The notes beneath the pieces were generated by a model that had not been told where the DNA came from, made no database searches, and saw only the letters and a list, made by a program, of their open reading frames with translations. From positions 4,774,001 through 4,838,000 of the forward strand of contig NZ_CP080999.1 in NCBI RefSeq assembly GCF_019645855.1: a DNA stretch of 64,000 bases. Reading direction: 5' to 3'. The translations under genes and the position numbers were made by a program. This document shows positions 55,987-64,000 of this stretch, one piece after another; the first letter of the stretch is position 1; each line of letters starts with the position of its first letter. The stretch is from Mycobacterium malmoense (GTDB taxonomy: Bacteria; Actinomycetota; Actinomycetes; Mycobacteriales; Mycobacteriaceae).

Positions 55987-57404
55987 CCGCCAGCCCCCTG
56001 TTCGGCCGGCAACTGAGCGGCCGGCGGTGGGCCCGGCAATGGCCCATACCCGGGGGGACCGGCCGCCGCCGGAGCCGGCACGGCGGGCGCCGGGCCTGGA
56101 GCGGGGCCGTTCTGCGGGGCGGTCGGTACAAGCAGGGCCTGCAGGTCGGTCGGGTTCTCGTCGGCGGGCGGCGTGACACCTTTGGCCGGTATCCAGGTCA
56201 GCTCCGGAACCGGTGTCCGCGCCTTGGCCTGGGTGGCCGGGGTGTCATAGATGATCTGGCCCTTGTATGCGGTGATCGTGTTGAGCGGGTGGAACATGAT
56301 TGGCGGGTAGTTCACCGTGAGCCGGCGCAGCACCGGGCCCAGCCGTTCGCGGCACAGCTCGGCGCGCTTGTAGTAGTCGGGGGCTTTTGGTCCGGCGGTG
56401 GCGTCGAAGGAGCCACCGCAGATGAATTGCACGGGGTTGGCGAAGTTGGGTATGGACAACAACCCATTCAGGGTGCCCTGCGCGGGGTCGTAGATGTTGT
56501 AGAAGTTGGCGATACCGGGGCCGGCCACGTGCAGCACCTGCTCGATGTTCTCGCTCTGGTCGCTCAACGTCTGGGCTAAGTCGTTGAGCTTGTTGACGGT
56601 ACCGACCAGCGTCGAGTTGTTCTCGTGCAGGAATCCGCGGATATCCGAGAGCGCCTTGTTGAGCGTGCCCAGGGTGGTGTCCAGGTGGCGCGAGCTGTCG
56701 GCGAGCACCTGCGACACCGACGCGACATTCCCGGCGAACTGCACGATCTGTTCGTTACTCGCCGACAGCGCGTTGACCAGCACCTGCAGGTTCTTGACTG
56801 TGCCGAAGATGTCGCCGCGTGAATCTCCCAGCCGCCCAGCAACTTGCGAAAGTTCACGCAGCGCGTGGTGGAAGGACTCGCCCTTGCCGTCGAGCGTTTC
56901 CGCGGCCTGGTTGATCGCCGCGCCCAACGGACCCTGCATTTGCCCCGCCGCCGGGCTCAGCTGGACGGCCAGCTGGGTCAGCGCCTCCTTCACCTCGTCC
57001 CATTCCACCGGGACCGCGGTGCGGGCCAGGTCGATGCTGGCGCCCTCGGGCAGCACCGCCCCGCCGGTGTATGCCGGGGTGAGCTGAACGAACCGAGCCG
57101 ACACCAGGTTCGGCGACATGATGACGGCCTTGGCGTCCTTGGGGATCTTCACGTCCCTCGACACGGACATGGTGATCTTGACGTCGGACGGCCGCGGTTC
57201 GATCGCGTCGATCCTGCCGACGGGCACACCGAGAATGCGGACCTGATCTCCGGGATAGAGGCCGACCGCGGACGTGAAATAGCCGACGACGGTTCGGTTG
57301 CTCGCCTGCGACGAGAGCACATACACTCCCCCCACCAGCAGCGCGACCAGCGCGATGACGGTGGCGTAACGCAGCCCTCGGCTGCCGGTAATTCGCTTCA
57401 TCAT
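55983..57404 (-). CDS. mce4D: Mce-family protein Mce4D
   Basis: A 473-residue Mce protein with a signal/anchor helix (YATVIALVALLVGGVYVLSS), MCE domain (GLYPGDQVRILGVPVGRIDAI) and helical middle. The last 60 residues are Pro/Ala-rich (PAPGPAPAVPAPAAAGPP), like Mce4F. Overlaps both neighbours by four bases. Confidence 0.95.
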   Translation of the reverse strand: MMKRITGSRGLRYATVIALVALLVGGVYVLSSQASNRTVVGYFTSAVGLYPGDQVRILGVPVGRIDAIEPRPSDVKITMSVSRDVKIPKDAKAVIMSPNLVSARFVQLTPAYTGGAVLPEGASIDLARTAVPVEWDEVKEALTQLAVQLSPAAGQMQGPLGAAINQAAETLDGKGESFHHALRELSQVAGRLGDSRGDIFGTVKNLQVLVNALSASNEQIVQFAGNVASVSQVLADSSRHLDTTLGTLNKALSDIRGFLHENNSTLVGTVNKLNDLAQTLSDQSENIEQVLHVAGPGIANFYNIYDPAQGTLNGLLSIPNFANPVQFICGGSFDATAGPKAPDYYKRAELCRERLGPVLRRLTVNYPPIMFHPLNTITAYKGQIIYDTPATQAKARTPVPELTWIPAKGVTPPADENPTDLQALLVPTAPQNGPAPGPAPAVPAPAAAGPPGYGPLPGPPPAAQLPAEQGAGG

Positions 57405-58465
57405 GGTGACTTCGGCCTGATGACCCAGCGTTCCTGAATTAACCCGCGCAGGTAGTCGGCGAGGCTGGCCGGCAGCTTACCGGGCTGGTAGAAGAAGTCG
57501 AACACCATCGCGATCATCGGCGCCGGCAGCACGCTGTAGACATTGACGTTGAATCCCGGTCCGGAGCCCACCACCTCACCGAGCGTGGTCGCGTATGGGG
57601 GCAGCCGCTTGAGTGCCTCGGTGATGTAGTCGCGACGCTCGTTGAGGTTGTCCAACACCAGGTTCAGCTTGCTCAACGCCGGGCCGAACTCCTTGCGGTT
57701 GTCGGCGACGAACCCGGAAATCTGCGCCGAGACACCGTTAATCCCCGAGATGAGCTGGCCCAGCGCGGCACGCCGCTCGTCGAGCGCGGCGAACAACTGG
57801 TTACCGTCGTCGACCAGCTTGTTGACCTGGTCGGCGCGCTGCGACAGCACCGCCGTCACCGACTTCGCGTGCGCCAGCAGGCCTTGCAGCGCCTCGTCAC
57901 GGCGGTTCAGCGTGCGCGACAGCGATGTCACCCCGTCCAGCGCGCCGCGGAGCTCCGGGTTGGCGTCGCGCAGCGTGTCGCTGAGAACGTTCAAGGCCTG
58001 CTCGAACTGCGGCTTGTTGAGGTTGTTCGCGTTTTGACCCAGGTCCTCGAGCGCGCCCGCGAGCGTGTACGGCGTGGTCGTCCGGCTGAGCGGAATGACG
58101 GTCGCCTTACCGCCGCCCGCCGGGCTCACCGAAATGGAGCGCTCGCCGAGGATGGTGTCGGTGCGGATCGCGGCCAGTGACTGGTCACCGACGGCGACGT
58201 GCCGATCCACGGTGAAGGTCACCTTGGCGCTGTCCCCGGCCAGACCGACCGACTGCACCTTGCCGACCTTGAATCCCGACACGTAAACCGGGTTGCCGGG
58301 CGTGATGCCGCCGGCGTCGGCGAAGTACGCGTCGTACGTTTTCCCCTGCGGCCAGAACGGCAACCCGGCGTAGCCGAACGCAAGCAACACGACGCAGACC
58401 ACCAACACCAGGCCGAAGATGCCGGTGCGGAGCGGGTCGCGTTCACGCCTCGCATTACTTGGCAA
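57401..58465 (-). CDS. mce4C: Mce-family protein Mce4C
   Basis: A 354-residue Mce protein. I choose TTG 58465 because AGGGGAGG lies seven bases upstream and the length fits the M. tuberculosis protein; the frame stays open to 58501. It overlaps the mce4B stop by 11 bases. One transmembrane helix (IFGLVLVVCVVLLAFGY) is followed by the MCE domain with GNPVYVSGFKVGKVQSV and the helical repeat region. Subunit of the cholesterol importer. Confidence 0.93.
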   Translation of the reverse strand: MPSNARRERDPLRTGIFGLVLVVCVVLLAFGYAGLPFWPQGKTYDAYFADAGGITPGNPVYVSGFKVGKVQSVGLAGDSAKVTFTVDRHVAVGDQSLAAIRTDTILGERSISVSPAGGGKATVIPLSRTTTPYTLAGALEDLGQNANNLNKPQFEQALNVLSDTLRDANPELRGALDGVTSLSRTLNRRDEALQGLLAHAKSVTAVLSQRADQVNKLVDDGNQLFAALDERRAALGQLISGINGVSAQISGFVADNRKEFGPALSKLNLVLDNLNERRDYITEALKRLPPYATTLGEVVGSGPGFNVNVYSVLPAPMIAMVFDFFYQPGKLPASLADYLRGLIQERWVIRPKSP

Positions 58466-59507
58466 AAGCGCACCTCCCCTGGCTGGGATCCAACTGGCCA
58501 CCCATCGGTATCAGAATGTCACCGCCGACCGGTCCGTTGATCTTGATCGTTACCGAGCAGAAATAGATGTTGAAGAACGACCCGTAGGCGCCGAGCGCGG
58601 CCAGGCGCAGGTAGTCCTCGCCCAGTTGCTCGACGTCGTTGTTGATCTCGGCCTTGCGGGTGTCCATCTCGGTGGCCAACGGCCGGGTGTTCTCCAAAAT
58701 GCCCTGCAGCGGCCGCCGCGAATTCTTCAGCAGCTCCGTCAAATCGGTCGTCGTCGACGCCAACGGGGGTATGGCGCCCGCGATCGCGTCCTTGTTCTTG
58801 GCCAGCCCGGTGATCAATTGCTGCAGCTGGTCAACGCTGGTCGAGAATTGCGCGCTCCGTTGGTCGATGGTTCCCAGCACCGTATTGAGGTTGGTGATCG
58901 CGTCACCGATGAGCTGGTCGCGTTGACCCAGCGCCGACGAGAACGCGCTGGTGTCGGCCAGCACGTTCGACAACGCCCCACCCTGGCCCTGCAACAACTG
59001 GATGACGGCGCTGCTGATCGTGTTGACCTTGTCGGCGTCCAGGCCCTTGACCACCGGCCGTAGTCCGCCCAGCAGGGCATCGAGATCCAGCGCGGGCTGG
59101 GTGTGTTGGGAGTTGATTGTCCCGCCCGACGGCAGCTTCCGCAGCTCGCCCGGACCCGACGTGATCTCCAGATACCGGTCGCCGACCAGGTTTTCGTACC
59201 GGATCACCGCGCGGGTGGACGTGTACAGCGTGTAGCGGCGGTCGACTCCGAACTTCACGTCAACGGTGTTGTCCGGGTTGAGCTGCACGCCCGACACCGA
59301 ACCCACCGGTACCCCCGCGATGCGGACCTTCTGGCCGGCCTTCAACCGTGACGCGTCGATAAATGTTGCGTGGTAAGTGCTTTCGGGACCGAACCGGAAG
59401 TCGCCGAAGACCACCACCAGCCCCGCGGCCACGATCAGCATGGCCACCGCGAAGGCGCTGACCTTGATCACCATCGACCGGTGCGAAGGGATGCCCGAAG
59501 CCGCCAT
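58455..59507 (-). CDS. mce4B: Mce-family protein Mce4B
   Basis: A 350-residue Mce protein with an N-terminal transmembrane anchor (VSAFAVAMLIVAAGLVVVF), the MCE domain with GQKVRIAGVPVGSVSGVQL, and a coiled-coil-rich C-terminal half. The ATG overlaps the mce4A TGA by one base (TGATG). Confidence 0.95.
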   Translation of the reverse strand: MAASGIPSHRSMVIKVSAFAVAMLIVAAGLVVVFGDFRFGPESTYHATFIDASRLKAGQKVRIAGVPVGSVSGVQLNPDNTVDVKFGVDRRYTLYTSTRAVIRYENLVGDRYLEITSGPGELRKLPSGGTINSQHTQPALDLDALLGGLRPVVKGLDADKVNTISSAVIQLLQGQGGALSNVLADTSAFSSALGQRDQLIGDAITNLNTVLGTIDQRSAQFSTSVDQLQQLITGLAKNKDAIAGAIPPLASTTTDLTELLKNSRRPLQGILENTRPLATEMDTRKAEINNDVEQLGEDYLRLAALGAYGSFFNIYFCSVTIKINGPVGGDILIPMGGQLDPSQGRCAFAK

Positions 59508-60709
59508 CAGAAGTCGTCCCGTTCCGCGAACGCGCCGTGGAACAAGAACTGCAGCGTCGAGGGTGCGTCAAACTGCACTTCGGTGAACGGCTCGTAGGGG
59601 ATGTTGGCGTTATCGGTGACGAGGAACGGCGCCCGGTACCAGGAGCCGCCGTGCTGCTTGGCCGGCATGTCGGGCAATCCCCGGCAGTTCGGGCCGCCCG
59701 AGGCGTTGACGATCGGCAGGCTTTCCGGATACGTATACGACGGAGAACCCAAGATGAAGCTCGACGACGTGAACAGGCCCGCCTTGCGGACACCGAGCAA
59801 CGGGGCGAACTCCTTGATGCCTCGATCGATGCCCGCGAACAGGCAGCCGAATTCCGGCGAGTAGTCCGCGGCCACCTTGACCGGGGCCCGCATCCTGTTG
59901 ATGGCGTCGATGAAGTCCTGTGCGCCCGGCTCCACCGCCTCATAGGCGTTGTTGGACAGGCCGATCGTGGCCAGCAGCGTGTCGTTGAGGTTGTTCTGTT
60001 GGTCTACCACCGTCTTGTTGATCGTCGGCAGGTTGTCGAACACGGTGTTCAGATCGGGGGCGGCGGCGGCGTACACGTCGGTGACCGCCGCGGTCTTACG
60101 GAAGTCCTCCTGGAGGGCGGGCAGCTTCGGGTTCGCTTGCCGCGTCAGGGTATTCAGTCCCGACAGCAGCGAACCGAAGTCGTCGCCGTGACCACGCAGG
60201 CCTTCGGCCAGCGCGCTCAGGGTCCCATTCAATTCGACCGGGTCGATCTTGTGCAGCAGGTTGATGAGCGACTGGAACAAGGTGTTGACTTCCAGCTGCA
60301 CCGCCGACGCCTGCACGTGCGCGTCCGGACGCAGCGACGTCGGCGAAGGTGCCTTGGGCGGAAGGAATTCCACCGACTTGGCGCCGAAGATGGTGTTACC
60401 CCCGATGCGGACCGTCGCGTTGGACGGGACGAAGTGCATCTGGTCGCTGTTGATGGCCAGCGTCAGCCGCGCCTGGTCACCGGCATAGGCGATGTCGGTG
60501 ACCTTGCCGATCTGGATGCCGCGGTATTTGACCTTGGCGTCCTTTTCCATTACCAGGCCGGCCCGCGGCGCGGACACGGTGACGGTGTCGATCGAGGCGA
60601 AAGCCGCTGTGTAGGAAAGGTATGTGAGGACGACGAAAGCCACCAACAAACCGGCCAGCAGCGCCGCCGCCAGCCGGACAGTTGATCGTTGCGATACGCC
60701 CTCTGCCAT
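59507..60709 (-). CDS. mce4A: Mce-family protein Mce4A
   Basis: A 400-residue Mce protein with a transmembrane anchor (AAALLAGLLVAFVVLTYL), MCE domain (KDAKVKYRGIQIGKVTDIAYAG) and a helical and C-terminal region. Mce4A is the leading Mce subunit and the name-giving protein of this cholesterol transporter. It follows yrbE4B by 17 bases. Confidence 0.95.
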   Translation of the reverse strand: MAEGVSQRSTVRLAAALLAGLLVAFVVLTYLSYTAAFASIDTVTVSAPRAGLVMEKDAKVKYRGIQIGKVTDIAYAGDQARLTLAINSDQMHFVPSNATVRIGGNTIFGAKSVEFLPPKAPSPTSLRPDAHVQASAVQLEVNTLFQSLINLLHKIDPVELNGTLSALAEGLRGHGDDFGSLLSGLNTLTRQANPKLPALQEDFRKTAAVTDVYAAAAPDLNTVFDNLPTINKTVVDQQNNLNDTLLATIGLSNNAYEAVEPGAQDFIDAINRMRAPVKVAADYSPEFGCLFAGIDRGIKEFAPLLGVRKAGLFTSSSFILGSPSYTYPESLPIVNASGGPNCRGLPDMPAKQHGGSWYRAPFLVTDNANIPYEPFTEVQFDAPSTLQFLFHGAFAERDDF

Positions 60710-60726
60710 GTTTGTTGAAGGTCCCC

Positions 60727-61569
60727 TTAGCCAGAAAGATTGAAGTTACCGGACGCGCCGTACACGGCCAGCGAGATGAACAGGGTAATGACAACCACCA
60801 CGACCAGCGAGGTCCGCACGGCCTGGCCGACCGCGATGCCGACGCCGACCGGGCCGCCGGATGCGTTGTAGCCGTAATAGGTATGGACGAGCATCACCGC
60901 GATCGACATCACGATGGCCTGTAGGAACGACCACAACAGGTCGGTCGGGATGAGGAAGGTGTTGAAGTAGTGGTCGTACAGGCCCGCCGATTGCCCGTTG
61001 ATGAATACGGTCGTGAACCGCGCGGCGAAGAATGCGGCGAGCACCGACAGCGAGTACAGCGGAATGATCGCGATGAGGCCGGCAATCAACCTGGTTGACA
61101 CCAGGTAGGACACGGAGTGCACCGCCATGGATTCGACGGCGTCGATCTCCTCCGCCACCCGCATGGCGCCGAGTTGAGCGGTGGCGCCGGCGCCGATGGT
61201 GGCCGCCAACGCGATGCCCGCGATTACCGGCGCGACAATGCGGACGTTCAGGAACGCCGACAGGAAGCCGGTCAGCGCCTCGATGCCGATGTTGCCCAGC
61301 GACGAGTAGCCCTGCACGGCGATGACCCCACCGGAGGCCAGCGTCAGGAAAGCCGCGACGCCGACCGTGCCGCCGATCATGATGAGCGCCCCTGCGCCCA
61401 GCGTCATTTCGGCAATGAGCCGGATGGTTTCCTTCCGGTAGCGGGTGAGCGCGCTGGGGACGTAACGCACGGTTTGGCCGTAGAACAAGGCCTGCTCGCC
61501 GAAGTCGTCGATAGGCCCCTGCAGCCGCGACATGACGCGGCGGAACCGGAGAGTCGCGTCGTAGCTCAT
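60727..61569 (-). CDS. yrbE4B: Mce4 ABC-transporter permease YrbE4B
   Basis: A 280-residue YrbE/MlaE-type permease with five or more transmembrane helices. The family EExDAxE loop is present in VAEEIDAVESM. It pairs with YrbE4A to form the membrane channel of the Mce4 importer and works with a separately encoded MceG ATPase. Follows yrbE4A by 19 bases. Confidence 0.96.
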   Translation of the reverse strand: MSYDATLRFRRVMSRLQGPIDDFGEQALFYGQTVRYVPSALTRYRKETIRLIAEMTLGAGALIMIGGTVGVAAFLTLASGGVIAVQGYSSLGNIGIEALTGFLSAFLNVRIVAPVIAGIALAATIGAGATAQLGAMRVAEEIDAVESMAVHSVSYLVSTRLIAGLIAIIPLYSLSVLAAFFAARFTTVFINGQSAGLYDHYFNTFLIPTDLLWSFLQAIVMSIAVMLVHTYYGYNASGGPVGVGIAVGQAVRTSLVVVVVITLFISLAVYGASGNFNLSG

Positions 61570-61588
61570 CGCGTACTCACCCGCCCCA

Positions 61589-62353
61589 TCACTTGGCCGA
61601 GATCCGCACGCCGATGGCGGTCATCACCACGTTGATCACGAAAAGGCAAATGAACGCGTAGACCACGGTCTCGTTGACCGCGTTACCCACGCCCTTGGGC
61701 CCGCCCTTGACGGTCAGGCCGCGGTAGCACCCGACCAGCCCGGCCATGACGCCGAACAGCAGCGCCTTGACTTCCGCGAGCACCAACTCGCGCAGCCCGG
61801 TGAGCACGGTCAACCCGTTGATGAACGCACCCGGGTTGACGCCCTGGAGGAAGACGGAGAACACGTAGCCGCCGGACAAACCGATGGCGCACACCAAGCC
61901 ATTGAGCAGCAGCGCGACCACCGTGGAGGCCAAAACCCTAGGCACGACGAGCCGGTGGATCGGGTCGATGCCGAGTACCCGCATCGCGTCGATCTCTTCC
62001 CGGATGGTGCGGGCACCCAAATCGGCGCAGATCGCGGTGGCGCCGGCGCCCGCCACGACGAGCACGGTCACCACGGGTCCGAGCTGGGTGATCGTGCCGA
62101 ATGCCGTTCCGGCGCCGGACAAGTCGGCGGCGCCGATCTCGCGGAGCAGGATGTTGAGGGTGAACGCCACCAGGACCGTGAACGGGATGGACACCAGCAG
62201 CGTCGGGATCAGCGACACCCGAGCGATCATCCAGGTCTGATCCAGGAACTCGCGGAATTGAAACGGCCGCCGGAAAACCGCCCGGCCCGTGTCGATCATC
62301 ATCTCGAAGAACCCGCCGACACCACGAGCGGGAACCGCAAGTTGTTCGATCAA
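61589..62353 (-). CDS. yrbE4A: Mce4 ABC-transporter permease YrbE4A
   Basis: A 254-residue YrbE permease and first gene of the mce4 operon proper. It contains the conserved TIREEIDAMRVLGIDPIHRLVVPRV loop and several transmembrane helices. The 235-base space before it contains a KstR-type operator. Confidence 0.96.
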   Translation of the reverse strand: MIEQLAVPARGVGGFFEMMIDTGRAVFRRPFQFREFLDQTWMIARVSLIPTLLVSIPFTVLVAFTLNILLREIGAADLSGAGTAFGTITQLGPVVTVLVVAGAGATAICADLGARTIREEIDAMRVLGIDPIHRLVVPRVLASTVVALLLNGLVCAIGLSGGYVFSVFLQGVNPGAFINGLTVLTGLRELVLAEVKALLFGVMAGLVGCYRGLTVKGGPKGVGNAVNETVVYAFICLFVINVVMTAIGVRISAK

Positions 62354-62538
62354 CTCGGTAGCCCCCTTCGCTGCTCGCGGCGAATCCTGTGCGTCGCCTT
62401 TGCGCGGTCTTCGGTCACAAGCGGCTCGGTGTGAGCCGGACCATATTAACCCAGATGAAGTTCACCGTGTCAATGAACAGCATTTCTTTATCAAAAGCGT
62501 TAATTAGTCCAGTTCGCCGACATTGTGTTGCTTCAAAC

Positions 62539-62552
62539 TGACACAAGTTCTA
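62539..62552. promoter_or_regulatory. KstR-type operator upstream of yrbE4A
   Basis: TGACACAAGTTCTA, read on the minus strand as TAGAACTTGTGTCA, matches TnnAACnnGTTnnA with one mismatch. It lies 186 bases upstream of yrbE4A. KstR represses cholesterol-catabolism genes and is released by cholesterol-derived CoA esters. Confidence 0.65.
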
Positions 62553-62588
62553 GTCGGCGAATCCCAGCCGTCAAGTGGCTTTATATCG

Positions 62589-63524
62589 TTATTGTTCCAT
62601 CAGGCCGACCGCGGAAAAGTTCCGCTCCGGATCACGTCCAGCAAAGTATTCCTGCAACGTCTTGCCGAGTTGCGCGGGCTCCCACACCGGCCCGTCGGCG
62701 CTGAATTTGTGCTCCGCGGTGGGCGCGGCGACCAGGGTCACCTGAGGGCCGTAAACGATGAACACCTGACCGTTGACCTCTGCCGCCGCGGGCGAAGACA
62801 AGAACTTGACCAGGCTCACCACGTGCTCGGGCGAAAGCGGGTCGATGCCGCCTTCCCCTATATCCGAGATGTCCGGTGCCGCACCGAACACGTCGGCCGT
62901 CATCGCGGTGCGGGCCCGGGGACAGATCGCGTTGGCGCGCACCCCGTACTGGCCCAGCGCCCGCGCGGCCGACAGGGTCAGGGCGATGATGCCGGCTTTG
63001 GCCGCGCCGTAGTTGGCCTGCCCCACCGGGCCTACCAGTCCCGCCTCCGACGCGGTGTTGACGATCCGGCCAAAGACCGATCCGCCGGCCTCTTTGGCTT
63101 TAGCGCGCCAGTACGTGGCCGCGTTGCGCGTCAGCAGGAAATGGCCGCGCAGGTGCACGGCAATGACCAGGTCCCATTCCTCGTCGGACATGTTGAACAG
63201 CATCCGGTCGCGGGTGATCCCGGCGTTGTTCACGACGATGTCCAGGCCGCCCAGCCCGTCGGCGCACGCGACCAGTTCGTCGGCGGTCGCGCGTTGGCTG
63301 ATGTCGCCGGCCACCGCGACGGCTTTGGAGCCGGCGTCCGAACAAACCGAGTTGATCTCGTCGATGACGTCGGAGGCATCCAGTGCGTCGGCGATGTCGT
63401 TGACCACGACGGTGGCGCCCAGCCGCGCCAAGCCGAGCGCTTCGGCACGTCCGAGTCCCGCGGCCGCGCCGGTTACCACCGCAACCTTTCCGGATAGATC
63501 GGTCGCGTTTGTGCTGCTAGTCAA
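62589..63524 (-). CDS. hsd4A: 17-beta-hydroxysteroid/3-hydroxyacyl-CoA dehydrogenase Hsd4A-like SDR
   Basis: A 311-residue SDR with TGAAAGLGRAEA (about 18-29), NNAGITRDRML near 96, Ser in NTASEAGLVG and YGAAK for the Tyr/Lys. The SEAGLVGPVGQANYGAAKAG segment is typical of the peroxisomal multifunctional enzyme-like steroid dehydrogenases. It corresponds to Rv3502c, placed beside mce4 and fadE26 in the KstR regulon, so it acts in cholesterol side-chain or ring breakdown. It is 34 bases downstream of fdxD on the same strand. Confidence 0.93.
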   Translation of the reverse strand: MTSSTNATDLSGKVAVVTGAAAGLGRAEALGLARLGATVVVNDIADALDASDVIDEINSVCSDAGSKAVAVAGDISQRATADELVACADGLGGLDIVVNNAGITRDRMLFNMSDEEWDLVIAVHLRGHFLLTRNAATYWRAKAKEAGGSVFGRIVNTASEAGLVGPVGQANYGAAKAGIIALTLSAARALGQYGVRANAICPRARTAMTADVFGAAPDISDIGEGGIDPLSPEHVVSLVKFLSSPAAAEVNGQVFIVYGPQVTLVAAPTAEHKFSADGPVWEPAQLGKTLQEYFAGRDPERNFSAVGLMEQ

Positions 63525-63558
63525 TTTATGAATACCTCTAGTTTCGTCTCAAGCGCTT

Positions 63559-63750
63559 CTAATCTTCACGCAGCAGGGCCGCGCGGGGGCATTCGGCGAT
63601 TGCCTGCTCGGCGAGATGCTCCTGATCCGGGGGAATCGGATCAAGCTTCACGACGGCGTAATCCTCGTCGTCCAGGTCGAAGATATCCGGCGCGATTCCC
63701 AAGCACACCGCGTTACCTTCACACCGGTCACGATCCACGATCACCCGCAC
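63559..63750 (-). CDS. fdxD: 3Fe-4S ferredoxin FdxD
   Basis: A 63-residue ferredoxin from GTG 63750 (RVIVDRDRCEGN...), matching Rv3503c in length; an upstream extension to 63786 is open but not conserved. Cys ligands are in CEGNAVC (C-x5-C) and ECPRAAL. It probably feeds electrons to P450 enzymes of cholesterol breakdown. Confidence 0.94.
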   Translation of the reverse strand: MRVIVDRDRCEGNAVCLGIAPDIFDLDDEDYAVVKLDPIPPDQEHLAEQAIAECPRAALLRED

Positions 63751-63857
63751 GGCACCCTCCTTGAACCTGGCCTTCAATCTGAGCACTCACCCATCGGTAT
63801 GTAGCTCCACCATAGGGCCCCGGTGCGTCAGGGGAAACGGTCGCTGGATTCCCAGAC

Positions 63858-63871
63858 TAGAACGTGTTACA
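63858..63871. promoter_or_regulatory. KstR-type operator between fdxD and fadE26
   Basis: TAGAACGTGTTACA is a full match to the KstR consensus TnnAACnnGTTnnA. It lies in the divergent promoter region of fdxD and fadE26, so it should control both directions. Confidence 0.8.
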
Positions 63872-63963
63872 ACCGGGAAGGCGAACGGGTAGCCGTTGGT
63901 CGGGCTATGGCATAGAACGTGGCTTTTCATAAGACAGACGTTTAACGACAAGGACGGCTTGGA

Positions 63964-64000
63964 ATGCGCATCAGTTACACCCCAGAACAGGAGGAGCTGC
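63964..64000 (+). CDS. fadE26: Acyl-CoA dehydrogenase FadE26, N-terminal start (partial)
   Basis: The frame from ATG 63964 gives MRISYTPEQEEL and runs off the window edge. An AAGGACGG ribosome-binding site lies just upstream. The start and the position after fdxD and a KstR box match fadE26 (Rv3504), half of the FadE26-FadE27 cholesterol side-chain dehydrogenase. Only 12 residues are visible, so the call leans on context. Confidence 0.8.
   Translation, partial: MRISYTPEQEEL

Overview
The window is high-GC DNA from a Mycobacterium, most likely a slow-growing non-tuberculous species. This follows from recognisable mycobacterial blocks: the purD-to-phoP block including cyp51 and cyp123, the complete mce4 operon with yrbE4A/B, cpsA, otsA, an LpqH-like lipoprotein and PGRS glycine-repeat proteins. 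No species is assigned. From memory of M. tuberculosis H37Rv, the window joins blocks that lie apart there: Rv0756c-Rv0772, Rv2055c-Rv2060 plus Rv0106, and Rv3484-Rv3504.

Layout. (1) 1-15.4 kb: purD and four catabolic genes ending in an aldehyde dehydrogenase run leftward. A TetR regulator with cyp123, an SDR, cyp51, a ferredoxin, an accessory protein, a zinc alcohol dehydrogenase, a SnoaL/KSI-like protein and a HIT protein run rightward. Paired inverted repeats at the aldA/tetR divergence look like the TetR operators. phoR and phoP follow, then a repeat-rich hypothetical protein and tRNA-Thr(TGT). (2) 15.4-30 kb: an accessory island. It holds a class II Fic protein, three tandem copies of a two-gene cassette (a PGRS protein without a PE domain but with an export signal, followed by a secreted helical protein), a cytoplasmic ADP-ribosyltransferase-like gene with an overlapping 58-residue partner, a decayed ISAs1-type transposase and a tyrosine recombinase. 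(3) 30-34.4 kb: an enoyl-CoA hydratase/isomerase relative, a secreted Pro/Thr-rich protein, an LpqH paralogue, a secreted trypsin-like protease and an alpha/beta hydrolase. (4) 34.4-42.4 kb: a zinc-starvation block with a Znu-type ABC transporter, a CobW-related protein, alternative ribosomal proteins L31, L28, L33, S14 and S18, an Fe-S/thioredoxin-like protein, a DUF1980/permease pair and a His-rich metal-binding protein. Zur-like boxes lie between the divergent transcripts. (5) 42.5-49.7 kb: cpsA, an XRE/ImmA-IrrE plus PIN-domain module, two SDRs and a crotonase. (6) 49.5-64 kb: a small ORF and otsA, Rv3491-like, then the leftward hsd4A/yrbE4AB/mce4A-F/Rv3493c/Rv3492c cholesterol-uptake locus, fdxD and the start of fadE26, with KstR-type operators.

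The most unusual part is the island: two probable protein-modifying enzymes (Fic and ART) in the same segment as a tandemly triplicated surface-protein cassette, directly beyond the phoPR locus. In ordinary regions the genes are tightly packed with many 1-4 base stop/start overlaps, so most form translationally coupled operons.
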